IMG/VR virus record: IMGVR_UViG_3300027741_000006
Coordinates: 1 to 45,053 of that record
Reading direction: 5' to 3' (one strand)
Length of the DNA: 45,053 bases
DNA from: a virus
Under the pieces are notes generated by a model. The model saw only the letters and a list, made by a program, of their open reading frames with translations, was not told where the DNA came from and did no database searches. A program made the translations under genes and the position numbers. This document shows positions 1 to 8,320 of the stretch, piece after piece; positions within the stretch are counted from its first letter, which is position 1, and every line of letters starts with the position of its first letter.

Positions 1-96
1 CACCAGCTACTTGTACATAATTAACAGAATTGTCTATGTGGTTTATGTTAAATTGAGTTAATGCGCTTGTTGCTGAGTTTGTTTTAAATGCAATTG
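1..96. repeat. Terminal direct repeat, left copy
   Basis: Bases 1-96 are identical to 44958-45053 at the other end. The repeat lies inside a tail-fibre gene whose reading frame continues correctly when the two copies are superimposed. This shows that the contig closes into a circle of about 44,957 bp. It may be an assembly overlap of a circular or permuted genome, or much less likely a genuine short terminal repeat. Confidence 0.95.
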
Positions 97-526
97 CCGC
101 AGCCGCACTATTTTGAACAATTGGTGTGGTTGTTGACGTTGTTCCCGTCAAAATCGTAAAAGTACCCGCAGCAGCAGTAGTGCCGCCAATAGCAGGTGGA
201 TAAGCCAATGTGTCCGTAGTGACAGCTTTGCCAGCAGGGTAATCTCCCCATACATCTTTTGTGCCAGCACTGAAGTTAACCAGTGACCCTGAGTTACTTG
301 AAGACAACACCGTATCCCGGCTCAGCGTTGTGCCAGATGCTGTGTAAGTGCCAATGCCAACTTCCCACTCACTTGCACTACGATTGACTATTGTGTAGTA
401 CGTAGTGTTAGTGTTACCAATAGCTGCAAAGCTTTGAAAGTTAGCTACTGCTCCAGCAAGGGTAAGTGTTCCAGTACTGACAGTAGTGCTAGTTTCTCTA
501 ACCCGATCAGCAAGTACGAGTGCCAT
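1..526 (-). CDS. Tail fibre protein, N-terminal part (gene crosses the contig ends)
   Basis: This ATG-started frame begins at 526 and runs off the left edge. It continues in frame at the right end, stopping at 44335, to give a 382-residue protein on the circularised genome. The N-terminus (start MALVLADRV) and the segment with EWEVGIGTY, LSRDTVL and FSAGTKDVW resemble a fibre N-terminal module that recurs in many phage tail proteins, as recalled from family knowledge. That module probably anchors the fibre to the tail. The gene lies 10 bases after the stop of the 537-947 gene in a run of virion genes. Its Shine-Dalgarno sequence is weak (AAAGA), so coupling to the upstream gene is likely. Confidence 0.8.
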   Translation of the reverse strand, partial: MALVLADRVRETSTTVSTGTLTLAGAVANFQSFAAIGNTNTTYYTIVNRSASEWEVGIGTYTASGTTLSRDTVLSSSNSGSLVNFSAGTKDVWGDYPAGKAVTTDTLAYPPAIGGTTAAAGTFTILTGTTSTTTPIVQNSAAAAIAFKTNSATSALTQFNINHIDNSVNYVQVAG

Positions 527-536
527 ACGTTAGTCT

Positions 537-947
537 TTATGTTGCTTGGAAAACACCGTTAGTTCCATCAAGAGTTACGGTAACAGTTTCACCTGCAATA
601 ACAACTTGACTAGAACCATAATCCCAATACCCCACAGGAGTACTTGTAGTGCTGTCCCAAAGAATAGCGTATCTAAAAGTAAACCCTGCACCACTAGCAG
701 TCCAAGCAGCAGGACTAGTAAGAACTAATTTGTAAGTGCCAGCAGTTTGTGTAGCACTAGATATAGTAGTTGTATTACCACCAGCGGTATAACCACCTCC
801 AGTAGCAAGGTCAGTTGTTCCAGCAGTAAAAGTTGTATCTGCTGAGTTAACAGTAGCAGCAAGAGCAACTTTCCAAGAATCTGATCCAGCGTTAATGCCC
901 TCTAAAAGAGGCTCAATTGCTGCGGTATATTTGTTGTACGTTGCCAC
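537..947 (-). CDS. Small virion/tail-associated protein, 136 aa
   Basis: This unrecognised protein uses a GTG start at 947 with AAGGACG about 7 bases upstream. The sequence is rich in Thr, Ser, Ala and Gly and alternates polar and hydrophobic residues (for example TYKLVLTSPAAW and ETVTVTLDG), as expected for a beta-sandwich virion protein. It sits among structural genes, 9 bases after the 957-1196 gene and just before the fibre gene at 526. A small tail-fibre accessory or head-decoration role is inferred from context only. Confidence 0.65.
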   Translation of the reverse strand: MATYNKYTAAIEPLLEGINAGSDSWKVALAATVNSADTTFTAGTTDLATGGGYTAGGNTTTISSATQTAGTYKLVLTSPAAWTASGAGFTFRYAILWDSTTSTPVGYWDYGSSQVVIAGETVTVTLDGTNGVFQAT

Positions 948-956
948 AATACGTCC

Positions 957-1196
957 TTAAGAATAAGAGAGGGTTGCTCTATCAACCCAAGCGTAGTTAT
1001 ATAAAATAGTGCCGCCCGAATAAGTAGTAGCAATACTACCTGTTGAGTCAGACACTATTTTTATAATTTGCCACACTTGGTTTGACTCAGAAGCTCCAGC
1101 AGGGGCTTTGCCTAGGTACGCTAATGTTGAGTCAACTACTTCGTAGATAACTTTTTCAATAGACGAACCACCAACCGTAAAGTGTGGTATAGGCAT
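957..1196 (-). CDS. Small hypothetical virion-operon protein, 79 aa
   Basis: The ATG at 1196 opens a 79-residue protein of unknown family with no signal peptide or membrane segment. It is packed between two beta-rich small structural genes with gaps of under 10 bases, so it is probably co-transcribed with them. Its beta-prone sequence (PHFTVGGSSIEKVIYEV, TYSGGTILYNYAWVDRA) suggests a small virion component. No function can be assigned. Confidence 0.6.
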   Translation of the reverse strand: MPIPHFTVGGSSIEKVIYEVVDSTLAYLGKAPAGASESNQVWQIIKIVSDSTGSIATTYSGGTILYNYAWVDRATLSYS

Positions 1197-1204
1197 AAAC
1201 TACC

Positions 1205-1615
1205 TTACAGGTTCGGGCCTTGTTTAACCATCTCAAGGATTACAGAAAACACTTGAGTACCAGATGTCCAACCTGTAGTTTTAATAAGAATGTCTCCAGT
1301 CTTACCAGCTCCAGCGTTGTTGGTTAAACCACCAAAGTTCCAAAAGGTCATACGACCACGACCAGCAATGGGCATGATTACAACGTCTGCTGTAGCATCC
1401 CAAAACAATTGAACTTCTAGCTGATCGCTAATTGAATAATCAATGTGGTCAATACGAACTTGAGTAGGCGTAGGGCCAAGGCCACCTTGGTTAATAGCAG
1501 CCATACTTACAAATGTATTTAAAGCGTAGTCAGAGGTGTCAAGCACCCCTGCTATCTTCATAATAATATTGCGTGGGCCGTCTTGAAGAATTTGCGTTGT
1601 TACTGAGTTAGCCAT
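1205..1615 (-). CDS. Hypothetical virion-operon protein, 136 aa
   Basis: The ATG start at 1615 is preceded by TTAGGAGGTAGCT, a strong Shine-Dalgarno sequence. The protein has beta-strand character and features such as VEVQLFWDATADVVIMPIAGRG and a C-terminal ILEMVKQGPNL. It is not recognised beyond being typical of phage structural operons. It lies directly downstream of the 241-residue protein at 1629-2354. A tail or capsid accessory role is inferred from position. Confidence 0.65.
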   Translation of the reverse strand: MANSVTTQILQDGPRNIIMKIAGVLDTSDYALNTFVSMAAINQGGLGPTPTQVRIDHIDYSISDQLEVQLFWDATADVVIMPIAGRGRMTFWNFGGLTNNAGAGKTGDILIKTTGWTSGTQVFSVILEMVKQGPNL

Positions 1616-1628
1616 AGCTACCTCCTAA

Positions 1629-2354
1629 TTAACGAATAACTTCTTGAGCAGCCAACACAAAGTCAGTAGTCAAAGTATCTGTTGCTATAGGAGTAATTTG
1701 AAACACAGGGCTAATCAAAGCGTTAGTCAAATTAGTGCCAGTAGAACCAATAGTGACAGAAGTAATACGAGCATCTGGCCCCATGTCAGATGGGCCTGTA
1801 CCAGAGAAACAGATTAAGTCTGTACCGTCATAGTAAAAACCAACTTCAACAAAGCTGTCAGCAACAGCAGTAGCCACACCAGTTACCAAAGTGGTTGCAG
1901 TACTGTTAACAGTAGACACCAAGTTAATAGAAGTGGAAGCAGCAGCTTTAGCAAACCAAATGCCATCTGTAGCACTAGAGCCGTTACGCAAACCTACGTA
2001 ATAAGAAACGTTGCCTGCTACAGCAGAGGCTTTAAAACGGCAAGTAAACCAAGAACGATTGCCTTTTACAAACTGATAAAACTGTCCGTTTTTATAAGCC
2101 GCAGTAGCAGTAGTAGCACCACCAGGAGTCAAGGTAGCCAAACCACCAACACCGCTAACAAGAGCAAATGTAGAGCTAGTGCCAGTGACAGTGTAATCTG
2201 TGCCAACTAGTGTGTTGAAATCGTTTGTGTAGGTAGAGCTGCCCAAAGCAGTTGTGCTGCCAGTGTGAAACGGATCAGGAAAAGGGTACGAGTACAAAGG
2301 CTCGTTAGGGTAAGCAGTGGACAGACCACTATAGAGTCGAGTTGGATTTGACAT
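1629..2354 (-). CDS. Virion protein, 241 aa, probable beta-sandwich
   Basis: The ATG start at 2354 has AAAGGAACTTATC upstream. The body contains repeated Gly/Ser/Thr-rich strands and stretches such as NRSWFTCRFKAS and DSFVEVGFYYDGTDLICFSG. This layout recalls concanavalin-like or jelly-roll domains used by phage surface proteins. It is the first long gene after the capsid gene's terminator and a 43-residue gene. It may form a head decoration or a minor tail protein. The family is not identified with certainty. Confidence 0.65.
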   Translation of the reverse strand: MSNPTRLYSGLSTAYPNEPLYSYPFPDPFHTGSTTALGSSTYTNDFNTLVGTDYTVTGTSSTFALVSGVGGLATLTPGGATTATAAYKNGQFYQFVKGNRSWFTCRFKASAVAGNVSYYVGLRNGSSATDGIWFAKAAASTSINLVSTVNSTATTLVTGVATAVADSFVEVGFYYDGTDLICFSGTGPSDMGPDARITSVTIGSTGTNLTNALISPVFQITPIATDTLTTDFVLAAQEVIR

Positions 2355-2377
2355 GATAAGTTCCTTTGACGTTGTTT

Positions 2378-2401
2378 AAAACAACGCCCAATTAAGGGCG
2401 T
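2378..2401 (-). terminator. Probable rho-independent terminator after the 43-aa gene
   Basis: On the minus strand, a 6-bp stem (ACGCCC/GGGCGT, six-base loop) at 2384-2401 is followed by TGTTTT at 2383-2378. It lies between the stop of the 43-residue gene at 2424 and the ATG at 2354. The adjoining palindrome 2370-2386 (CGTTGTTT/AAACAACG) overlaps it and could form an alternative hairpin. Confidence 0.55.
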
Positions 2402-2423
2402 CATTGGAAGACTGTATTCTACG

Positions 2424-2555
2424 TTACATTTTCTTTTTAGTCATAGCTTTTTTAGCAGCCATCTTAGGTGCTTTGTGTGGAGCCTTCTCCTCACCTTTAG
2501 CTTTGGCTTTAGGATCAGGTTTTTGACCCATAGCTTTGCGTTTTTCGTATCCCAT
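2424..2555 (-). CDS. Very small Lys-rich protein, 43 aa
   Basis: The ATG at 2555 has an excellent ribosome site (AAAGGAGC, 8 bases upstream). It opens a 43-residue protein beginning MGYEKRKAMGQKPDPKAK and ending in TKKKM. It contains about 15 lysines with Ala and Pro and no hydrophobic core. Such peptides may bind DNA or coat the inner capsid. Terminators on both sides (2573-2603 and 2378-2401) suggest it is a discrete unit made at high level after the capsid gene. The function is inferred only from composition. Confidence 0.7.
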   Translation of the reverse strand: MGYEKRKAMGQKPDPKAKAKGEEKAPHKAPKMAAKKAMTKKKM

Positions 2556-2572
2556 AATAAGCTCCTTTGATT

Positions 2573-2603
2573 AAAAAAGAACCCCCTCCTTGTGAGAGGG
2601 GGC
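2573..2603 (-). terminator. Strong rho-independent terminator after the major capsid gene
   Basis: A perfect 7-bp GC stem (CCCCCTC/GAGGGGG, seven-base loop) occupies 2582-2602. On the minus strand it is followed by TTCTTTTTT. It lies 17 bases downstream of the capsid stop at 2620, so capsid mRNA probably ends or is attenuated here. Confidence 0.85.
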
Positions 2604-2619
2604 TTGTTACTAATAACAA

Positions 2620-3540
2620 TTAGGGGCCGTTAACGCCCCACACAGCGCGAGGATCAGACCAGCCAAAGCTATAACGCTCGTAGCCTTTTGCTTTGACGTT
2701 CATAGTGTCAAAGTCATTGTCTTGATCAAACGTAACGCCATGACGTTCGTAGTACTTCATACCAGTACCACCGGGGATGGTGTTACGGATAAACCAAGCG
2801 TGTGGGCTTGTGAAGTAGTGGTTCACTTTAAAACCACCTGGGAGGTAGTTGCCAGACTTAATGACGTTGATGTCATTGTTGGCATTACCTGTTTGGTAGC
2901 TAGAGTGCAGAATGCGTTGAGCATTAAACACTTCTTGGCGAGCAATGTGCAAGCTGTCAGGTTGAATAGCAACCAACAAACCACGGTCGTTTTGCAGACC
3001 CATGATTGCGATCACTGCATCTTCCAAAGCAGCTTCTGACAAGTCAACGTCAACTGTAGGCTTGTTGTACCATGTACCACCCGAAGTATTAGGGTGAGCA
3101 GTAGAACACAAAGCAACACCGTCACCACCAGTATAAGTGCTATTGAAAGCACGGTTATACACGTTAGCAGCAATGTTTTCTTTAGTTTGACGGAAAGACA
3201 TAGCCAAAGCAGCAGCACGCTTCTTAGACACTTGTTCGTACAAGTTGTCATCCATTTCTTCTTTAGTCACGATATAACCCATTGCGTAAGCAACGTGTGT
3301 ATAGCGAGTTGTAAAGCCTTGGATTTCAGAATCGTACGCAGTACCTTGACCTTCAGACTTGATTGGCACAAGACCAAAACCAGACAACTGAACATCCTCT
3401 TCGTAGTTCATTGTAGAAGTGTCTTTATCAAACAAATCCACATACTCTTCAGGATGCTCGTTGTAGGTTTGACCCCACCAAGCTTTAATGCCAGGCCAAA
3501 GAGCCTTGGGATGCGATGCGGTAGTAATTACACCAGCCAT
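2620..3540 (-). CDS. Major capsid protein (HK97-fold, Mu gpT-like)
   Basis: This 306-residue protein forms the capsid shell. It starts at the ATG at 3540 with TTAAGGAGAATAATC upstream, one of the best ribosome sites in the genome. Features seen include the N-terminal ALWPGIKAWWG, the central YTHVAYAMGYIVTKEE, and FRQTKENIAANVYNRAF in what would be the spine-helix region. The C-terminal KGYERYSFGWSDPRAVWG is the hallmark end of Mu gpT-like or related major head proteins (family memory). Scaffold and decoration-type genes lie immediately upstream and a strong terminator follows, as is usual for the most abundant virion gene. Confidence 0.88.
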   Translation of the reverse strand: MAGVITTASHPKALWPGIKAWWGQTYNEHPEEYVDLFDKDTSTMNYEEDVQLSGFGLVPIKSEGQGTAYDSEIQGFTTRYTHVAYAMGYIVTKEEMDDNLYEQVSKKRAAALAMSFRQTKENIAANVYNRAFNSTYTGGDGVALCSTAHPNTSGGTWYNKPTVDVDLSEAALEDAVIAIMGLQNDRGLLVAIQPDSLHIARQEVFNAQRILHSSYQTGNANNDINVIKSGNYLPGGFKVNHYFTSPHAWFIRNTIPGGTGMKYYERHGVTFDQDNDFDTMNVKAKGYERYSFGWSDPRAVWGVNGP

Positions 3541-3555
3541 GATTATTCTCCTTAA

Positions 3556-4221
3556 TTAAACTGCAAGGTAGTTAACGACTGTGCCAGAGGCAGAACCGAT
3601 AGTACCGTACTCATGATAGTTAAATTTGCACAATACGCGAACATAAGGGCTAGCTGCGCTAGTCACTTGGTTGTCGCCTTTTTGTACAGCACCCAACATG
3701 CGGATAGGCAAAGTAGCCGTAACAGCAGGGCCAGTCAAGACCATATCTGAAAACGGAGCACTGTTGCCCAAAGATGTTTGGTTAGCAGCAGAGATAGTCA
3801 CAGCAGCGTTCAAAGACAACTGAGCTTGGGTAGCACCCGTAGCATCAAACTGAGCTTCAAACAACACAAATGGATCATCCACAACATACAGGTATCGAAC
3901 GCTAGTACGAGTACCAGCAGCAATGTATGCTTTCTCCAAAGAAAGAGAGTTACCAACCAAGCTCACACCTGGATCAGCAACACGGATACCCACAATAATA
4001 CCCAAAGGCAAAGCAGAGGTAGTAGTTGCACCGCCCCACTTTTGGACATAACGAACACCGTTGGTATCCGAACCAGAAGCAGACATGACGCAATCACCGA
4101 TTGCATAGCTGTTGGTAGTGTCAGAGGTAGGGATAGCGTAAAGACGACCCTGCTCATTCCACTTGCCACCAAGCAAGTTACCAACAGGGCTAAACCCGTT
4201 GGCTTTGTTTACGTTAGCCAT
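3556..4221 (-). CDS. Probable capsid-associated (decoration-like) protein, 221 aa
   Basis: The ATG start at 4221 has AAGGAGTCTTAA upstream. The protein opens MANVNKANGFSPVGNLLGG and continues with beta-rich, low-charge sequence (SYAIGDCVMSASGSD, LPLGIIVGIRVADPG). It lacks catalytic motifs. Proteins of this look usually sit beside the capsid gene in similar phages, and here only 15 bases separate its stop from the capsid ATG. A capsid decoration or stabilising role is the best inference. It might instead be a head-fibre base. Confidence 0.65.
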   Translation of the reverse strand: MANVNKANGFSPVGNLLGGKWNEQGRLYAIPTSDTTNSYAIGDCVMSASGSDTNGVRYVQKWGGATTTSALPLGIIVGIRVADPGVSLVGNSLSLEKAYIAAGTRTSVRYLYVVDDPFVLFEAQFDATGATQAQLSLNAAVTISAANQTSLGNSAPFSDMVLTGPAVTATLPIRMLGAVQKGDNQVTSAASPYVRVLCKFNYHEYGTIGSASGTVVNYLAV

Positions 4222-4241
4222 TTAAGACTCCTTATAAAACA

Positions 4242-4754
4242 TTAGTTAAGTTTGATTCCGTCCCTAGGAGTATAGAACGATGGATTGTCTCCAGTGATCT
4301 TACCCTTACGAATAGAAGCATCAATGCGATTGTTTTTAGCTTGCAGTTCGGCTTGATCTTCCTCGTACCACTCTTGCCGCTGCTTCATTAGATAGCCGTA
4401 TTGCTCAGAGCCTTCAGCTCGGGGGTTTACAAGATACCTAATTCTATCTCCAAGGTCGCCATTACGACTAACCACATTCTCACTTATGCCGTCTACTTCA
4501 TTGGGTCGTACAAACTCGTAGCCACTATCCATAGCTTCTTGAATGCGTCCTCCAGCATCTGTAAAGATGTGAAGGTGATAACCTTCTATGTGTGTTCGGA
4601 CACCTAACTTAGCTTCCGTACCGTTAAATGCGTTACGGCGTTTTCGAGTTGCACCGCCTGCGGCAGGGGTAGGAGCAGACAATGCTGCTTCTCTCTCTGC
4701 TGATTTTTCTAACAGACGATCACGTTTTTCAAACTCATTTAGTGCGCGGGGCAT
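4242..4754 (-). CDS. Head-module protein of unknown function, 170 aa
   Basis: The ATG at 4754 has a Shine-Dalgarno element in CCTAAAGGAAATTGAT. The N-terminal third is charged and helical (FEKRDRLLEKSAEREAAL), with a basic patch RKRRN near residue 40. The middle has a compact segment LHIFTDAGGRIQEAMDSGYEF, and the tail is charged and helical. No family was recognised. It sits between the scaffold and capsid genes, so an assembly or minor head role is likely. Confidence 0.6.
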   Translation of the reverse strand: MPRALNEFEKRDRLLEKSAEREAALSAPTPAAGGATRKRRNAFNGTEAKLGVRTHIEGYHLHIFTDAGGRIQEAMDSGYEFVRPNEVDGISENVVSRNGDLGDRIRYLVNPRAEGSEQYGYLMKQRQEWYEEDQAELQAKNNRIDASIRKGKITGDNPSFYTPRDGIKLN

Positions 4755-4781
4755 ATCAATTTCCTTTAGGTTATATAAAAA

Positions 4782-5612
4782 TTAGTTCCAGTCGAAGTCT
4801 GCAACATACTGTTCACGAGTCATAAGCTTTTGCTTAACAAATCGATCACAAGCAGCTTTAGCTTCTTGAGGGAGATTGTCATAGGACTGCGAGTTGCCTC
4901 CACTGCGACTCTGCCGACCTGATCCTGACTCCACACGACTACTAGGACTTTGTTTCTTACCAAACTTATTTGGAAACTCTTCTGCTAACACTTCATCAAG
5001 CTTATCTAGAAACGGTTGACCTTTAAGCAATGGAAACTCTAATCGAAGGCTTTCACCAATGCCGTTAACTATGCCAGTCATACGCTTGTCTTCTCCAAAC
5101 CATGTATTGCGATCCAACCACTGTTGTAGTCCGGGTTCAATAGCATTTGGTGTTGAGTCAGGTGTTCGTACAGCATCTGCATCTTTAACCGCTTGTTTAG
5201 CTTCTTTAAAATCTTCCTTAGCTTGATCTAACGCATCATCTAGGGCGTTGACTTTCTGTCCGTCACCATCGCTAATAGCTTGTGCACGGCTTTCTTTAAT
5301 CTCTGCAATTTGTTTCTCATAATCTTGGGCTTTACGCTGATAAGATTCTTTTTGAAATTTCTTAAATTCTTCTGCTGCTTCACGAAAGTCTTGGAGCTGT
5401 TGCTTTGTAGCGTTTAAGTCTTTTATGAGGTTCTCGTTATTCTTACGCAGAATAGGAAGAATCTCTCGACCTCGCTTTACAAATACTTCAGCATCAACCC
5501 AGTCAGCCTCATTGCCACGAAAGCGTTCTTTAGGAACCCAACCTTGGGATTCAGCTTCGTGACGAATATCTTGGGAAACATCGTTACTAGTAACATTCTC
5601 TTCTTCGCTCAT
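4782..5612 (-). CDS. Scaffolding protein
   Basis: This 276-residue acidic, highly helical protein has a long predicted coiled coil (residues about 50-145, rich in Lys, Glu, Gln and Ala). A Ser/Gly/Arg linker follows (SSRVESGSGRQSRSGGNSQS). A short C-terminal helical segment (FVKQKLMTREQYVADFDWN) is of the sort that binds coat protein. This architecture and its place between portal and capsid genes are typical of scaffolds that guide procapsid assembly. The ATG at 5612 has AATTAGGAGTAAGAT upstream. No protease domain is seen. Confidence 0.8.
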   Translation of the reverse strand: MSEEENVTSNDVSQDIRHEAESQGWVPKERFRGNEADWVDAEVFVKRGREILPILRKNNENLIKDLNATKQQLQDFREAAEEFKKFQKESYQRKAQDYEKQIAEIKESRAQAISDGDGQKVNALDDALDQAKEDFKEAKQAVKDADAVRTPDSTPNAIEPGLQQWLDRNTWFGEDKRMTGIVNGIGESLRLEFPLLKGQPFLDKLDEVLAEEFPNKFGKKQSPSSRVESGSGRQSRSGGNSQSYDNLPQEAKAACDRFVKQKLMTREQYVADFDWN

Positions 5613-5643
5613 ATCTTACTCCTAATTTTAAATAAGTGTCAAC

Positions 5644-5991
5644 TTAGTTCTTAGCTAAGTAAGGATCAACAAGATCAACATCAGCATCTAAAGTGCCAGT
5701 AACGTCTTTATCGTTAATCATTCGGTAGTGACCACCATCTTTACCCAAATACAGTAAGCCTGCATATTTAGCAAAGATAACTTTGTCGCCAACCTTACAC
5801 CAAGGTGCAGGTTCATCACCGTAGCATTGGTCGCCCATAGCGATAACAACGCCAGTAGTGTTGCCCATTTGTTCTCGTGCCTCTGAAACTTCAGTTGTAA
5901 GAATGATGCCTCCTTTAGAGACTTTCTTTACTTCTTGAGGTTTGATAAGCACTCGCCAACCTACAGGGTTAATACCGGATTCATTACTCAT
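5644..5991 (-). CDS. GroES-like co-chaperonin
   Basis: This 115-residue protein has the GroES-type beta-barrel order: VGWRVLIKPQE as first strand, a mobile-loop-like KGGIILTTEVSE, then TTGVVIAMGD, VGDKVIFAKYAG and a C-terminal YRMINDKDV. The mobile loop would contact GroEL, and the GGIIL segment fits the GroEL-binding motif. T4 gp31 is the known precedent for a phage co-chaperonin needed to fold capsid protein. The start is placed at 5991 because AAGAGAGAAACAA precedes that ATG; it overlaps the upstream gene's stop by 8 bases. Its place just before scaffold and capsid genes supports a head-folding role. Confidence 0.8.
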   Translation of the reverse strand: MSNESGINPVGWRVLIKPQEVKKVSKGGIILTTEVSEAREQMGNTTGVVIAMGDQCYGDEPAPWCKVGDKVIFAKYAGLLYLGKDGGHYRMINDKDVTGTLDADVDLVDPYLAKN

Positions 5992-6214
5992 TTGTTTCTC
6001 TCTTTTGAATAGGTTCAAACATATCGCCGTATTCTAAATTTAGAATAATAGCAATAGCTCTACACCTGCCTTTAACTTCTAACTCTTCATCATACGCATT
6101 GTTGATGAGTCCTTCTTTCATGGATTCTCTGTCATCACTTAACATCCTAAACAGACGTTTAGTAACTGGGTGAAACTTCCATTCTTCGAAGGTATCGGGG
6201 GTTACTGCTTCCAT
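5984..6214 (-). CDS. Small head-module protein, 76 aa
   Basis: The ATG start at 6214 has AAGGAGAGAGA upstream. This 76-residue charged protein contains KFHPVTKRLFRMLSDDRESM and an alpha-helical middle (YDEELEVKGRCRAIAIIL). It has no recognised domain. It overlaps the co-chaperonin gene by 8 bases and follows the portal gene closely, suggesting translational coupling. Short helical proteins at this position often accompany portal or co-chaperonin genes, but a specific role cannot be given. Confidence 0.65.
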   Translation of the reverse strand: MEAVTPDTFEEWKFHPVTKRLFRMLSDDRESMKEGLINNAYDEELEVKGRCRAIAIILNLEYGDMFEPIQKRETNE

Positions 6215-6234
6215 TCTCTCTCCTTATAAAACTC

Positions 6235-8316
6235 TTACTGGGGTAGTTGGGGCATCTCTTGTGGCATTTGTTGCTCAGATTGCCCCATGTCTTTGCTCTG
6301 CATCATTCTGTCGTAAACATCATTCATAGTTTGGATAGAACTAAGAACTCCTTCACGGCGTTCACGACTCATAGCAATCTCGGTATTAATCTGTTGGATA
6401 CGCATCTTTTCACCTTCGTGCAAGACACCAATCTTAAGAACTTCAGCTTCTGCTTCAAGCTTTTGAATCTTGGCTTGATTAAGCTCGGCTTCACCCATAA
6501 GCTTTAACAAAGCCATCTTCATGTTTAGTTGATCTGAAGCTTGCTTAGCTTGTACTTTCAATTGCTCAATCTGCAACTTAGGATTGACAGGAGCAGGAAT
6601 AGCATTCGGGCCTTTAGGATCAGGAAGAAGCTTGTCAATGTTAGTGACCTTCATAGCTTTTAAGAAAGCATATTCAGCTTCATAACGGTTATACAAACCA
6701 GGAGTAGCAGCTACTCGTTGAGCAATAGCAGCAGCTTGGTTAACACGTTGTGCATCAGAAGTAACACTTGGATCAGCAGTAGGCATCACATCAGTTACTG
6801 GGCCTTCATAATCTGAAGCTAATACAAGACCAGCACTCTTAGCATTGGATACGTATGGCGTGTTCTCAGTAACAAAAATTTGATTCAAACGATACAGCTT
6901 ACGAAACTCTTGTTTAAGGCTACGATGAGTACGTTTAAAGATACCGTTAAATATCTTCATACCCTGTTCAGCCATAGTGCGGGTAGTTTCAGCAGGAGTA
7001 TTTTGACCAGGGTTTTGACCTGACAAAATATCCACAGAACCACCAATACGTTCACCGTAGTTGATTAGCAGGTTTAACAAAGTAAACAACACTTGAGAAG
7101 GTTCACGAACTGGCAAAGGCACAATACCTTTACGCAAGTCATCTCCAGTTGTGTCTACATGCTTCCACTCCATAGGATTGAAGGAGTAGTTGCCACCACG
7201 AAGCTTAATACCACGGCTAAGAAATCCACCAGCAGTGTTAGCCAAAGTGCCAGCATCGACCAGTTGGTTGACAATAGTGTTGATTGATTCGTTGAGGGGG
7301 CCAAGCAAAACTCCAAAGCCTAGGTCGTAGAAGCCACCATCAGGTGAAGGAACAAATGGGTACTTAGTAAAGTATTGCTCAGCCTTAATACTAAGGATCA
7401 CGCCTTTTTCATTAACAGTGACATCACCTTTACTGTAGCGTGCAACAATACGAGCAACTTTTTTATTGTCCCTACGAACATAAACAATGTAGGGTTCAGC
7501 GTAACCATCATCATCAAAGTCAATGTGGCAATGCTGCTCAAGAATCTCAATGGGGGTACTAGAGTCATTAGGCTCTGGTGGTTGCATACCTTGAGCTTTG
7601 TCTTGTGCTCGTTGCAACATATCACCCATAGCAACAGATGACCATTGTTGAGTGCGTCCGTCAGACGTACCATCTAACCACAACCCACGAGCAGTGCGCT
7701 CATAGATTTCATTTCGGGTCATTTGAAGAACGTGAGTTACACGGCTAGCTGACTCAAGACTTTTAGTCCAGTAGTTTACTACCAAGTCTTTAGCCAAGAC
7801 GTTCTCAGAGATGTTGTGTTTGCGAATAGGATCGTAGTAAGTCTTCTTAAATGCACAACCAACAATAGGCTGTGTAATAAGAACCTTGTCCATTTCTGAT
7901 TCCCAATCTTCATCTTCTTCTAAGAGCTGATAGCTCATGTGTTGTTCAACACGAGAAGAACGAAGAGCACGCATACCATCTTTGTCATCACCAACTACAC
8001 GGCATTTAACTGGCAAATCACTGTCAATAAGCACAGGGTAACTGCGAGCATGGTATTGCAAAGCAGCAATAGTAATCAAGGGGAATTTAATGTTGCTAGC
8101 ATTAGGCCAAGGGAAGTTTTTAGTTTCAGCAACTTGTAGTGCAAGCTTAAGAGAAGCTTCAGTACGTTTTTCCCAAGAGCTGCGAGACATAAGATCGTTG
8201 TCAAAGTCTTTAACAACCTGATGACCAATAGTTGCTAAATCCTCCTCGCATAGAAGATTAGCAATGTTGGCCTCATACATGAGGTCATTAATGTTGAACT
8301 TGTCTTTTAGATTCAT
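6235..8316 (-). CDS. Portal protein
   Basis: This 693-residue protein is the dodecameric DNA channel at the capsid vertex. It shows a portal-like core (WPNASNIKFPLITIAALQYHAR, LITQPIVGCAFKKTYYDPI, FYDLGFGVLLGPLNESINTIVNQL, INYGERIGGSVDILSGQNPGQ). A helical C-terminal barrel or tail ends in Gln/Met/Pro-rich sequence. The size suits P22-type portals (725 aa). The ATG at 8316 is chosen; an upstream in-frame GTG at 8331 would add five residues and overlap the terminase gene, and neither start has a clear ribosome site. It follows large terminase directly, the classical order. Confidence 0.85.
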   Translation of the reverse strand: MNLKDKFNINDLMYEANIANLLCEEDLATIGHQVVKDFDNDLMSRSSWEKRTEASLKLALQVAETKNFPWPNASNIKFPLITIAALQYHARSYPVLIDSDLPVKCRVVGDDKDGMRALRSSRVEQHMSYQLLEEDEDWESEMDKVLITQPIVGCAFKKTYYDPIRKHNISENVLAKDLVVNYWTKSLESASRVTHVLQMTRNEIYERTARGLWLDGTSDGRTQQWSSVAMGDMLQRAQDKAQGMQPPEPNDSSTPIEILEQHCHIDFDDDGYAEPYIVYVRRDNKKVARIVARYSKGDVTVNEKGVILSIKAEQYFTKYPFVPSPDGGFYDLGFGVLLGPLNESINTIVNQLVDAGTLANTAGGFLSRGIKLRGGNYSFNPMEWKHVDTTGDDLRKGIVPLPVREPSQVLFTLLNLLINYGERIGGSVDILSGQNPGQNTPAETTRTMAEQGMKIFNGIFKRTHRSLKQEFRKLYRLNQIFVTENTPYVSNAKSAGLVLASDYEGPVTDVMPTADPSVTSDAQRVNQAAAIAQRVAATPGLYNRYEAEYAFLKAMKVTNIDKLLPDPKGPNAIPAPVNPKLQIEQLKVQAKQASDQLNMKMALLKLMGEAELNQAKIQKLEAEAEVLKIGVLHEGEKMRIQQINTEIAMSRERREGVLSSIQTMNDVYDRMMQSKDMGQSEQQMPQEMPQLPQ

Positions 8317-8320
8317 ATCT

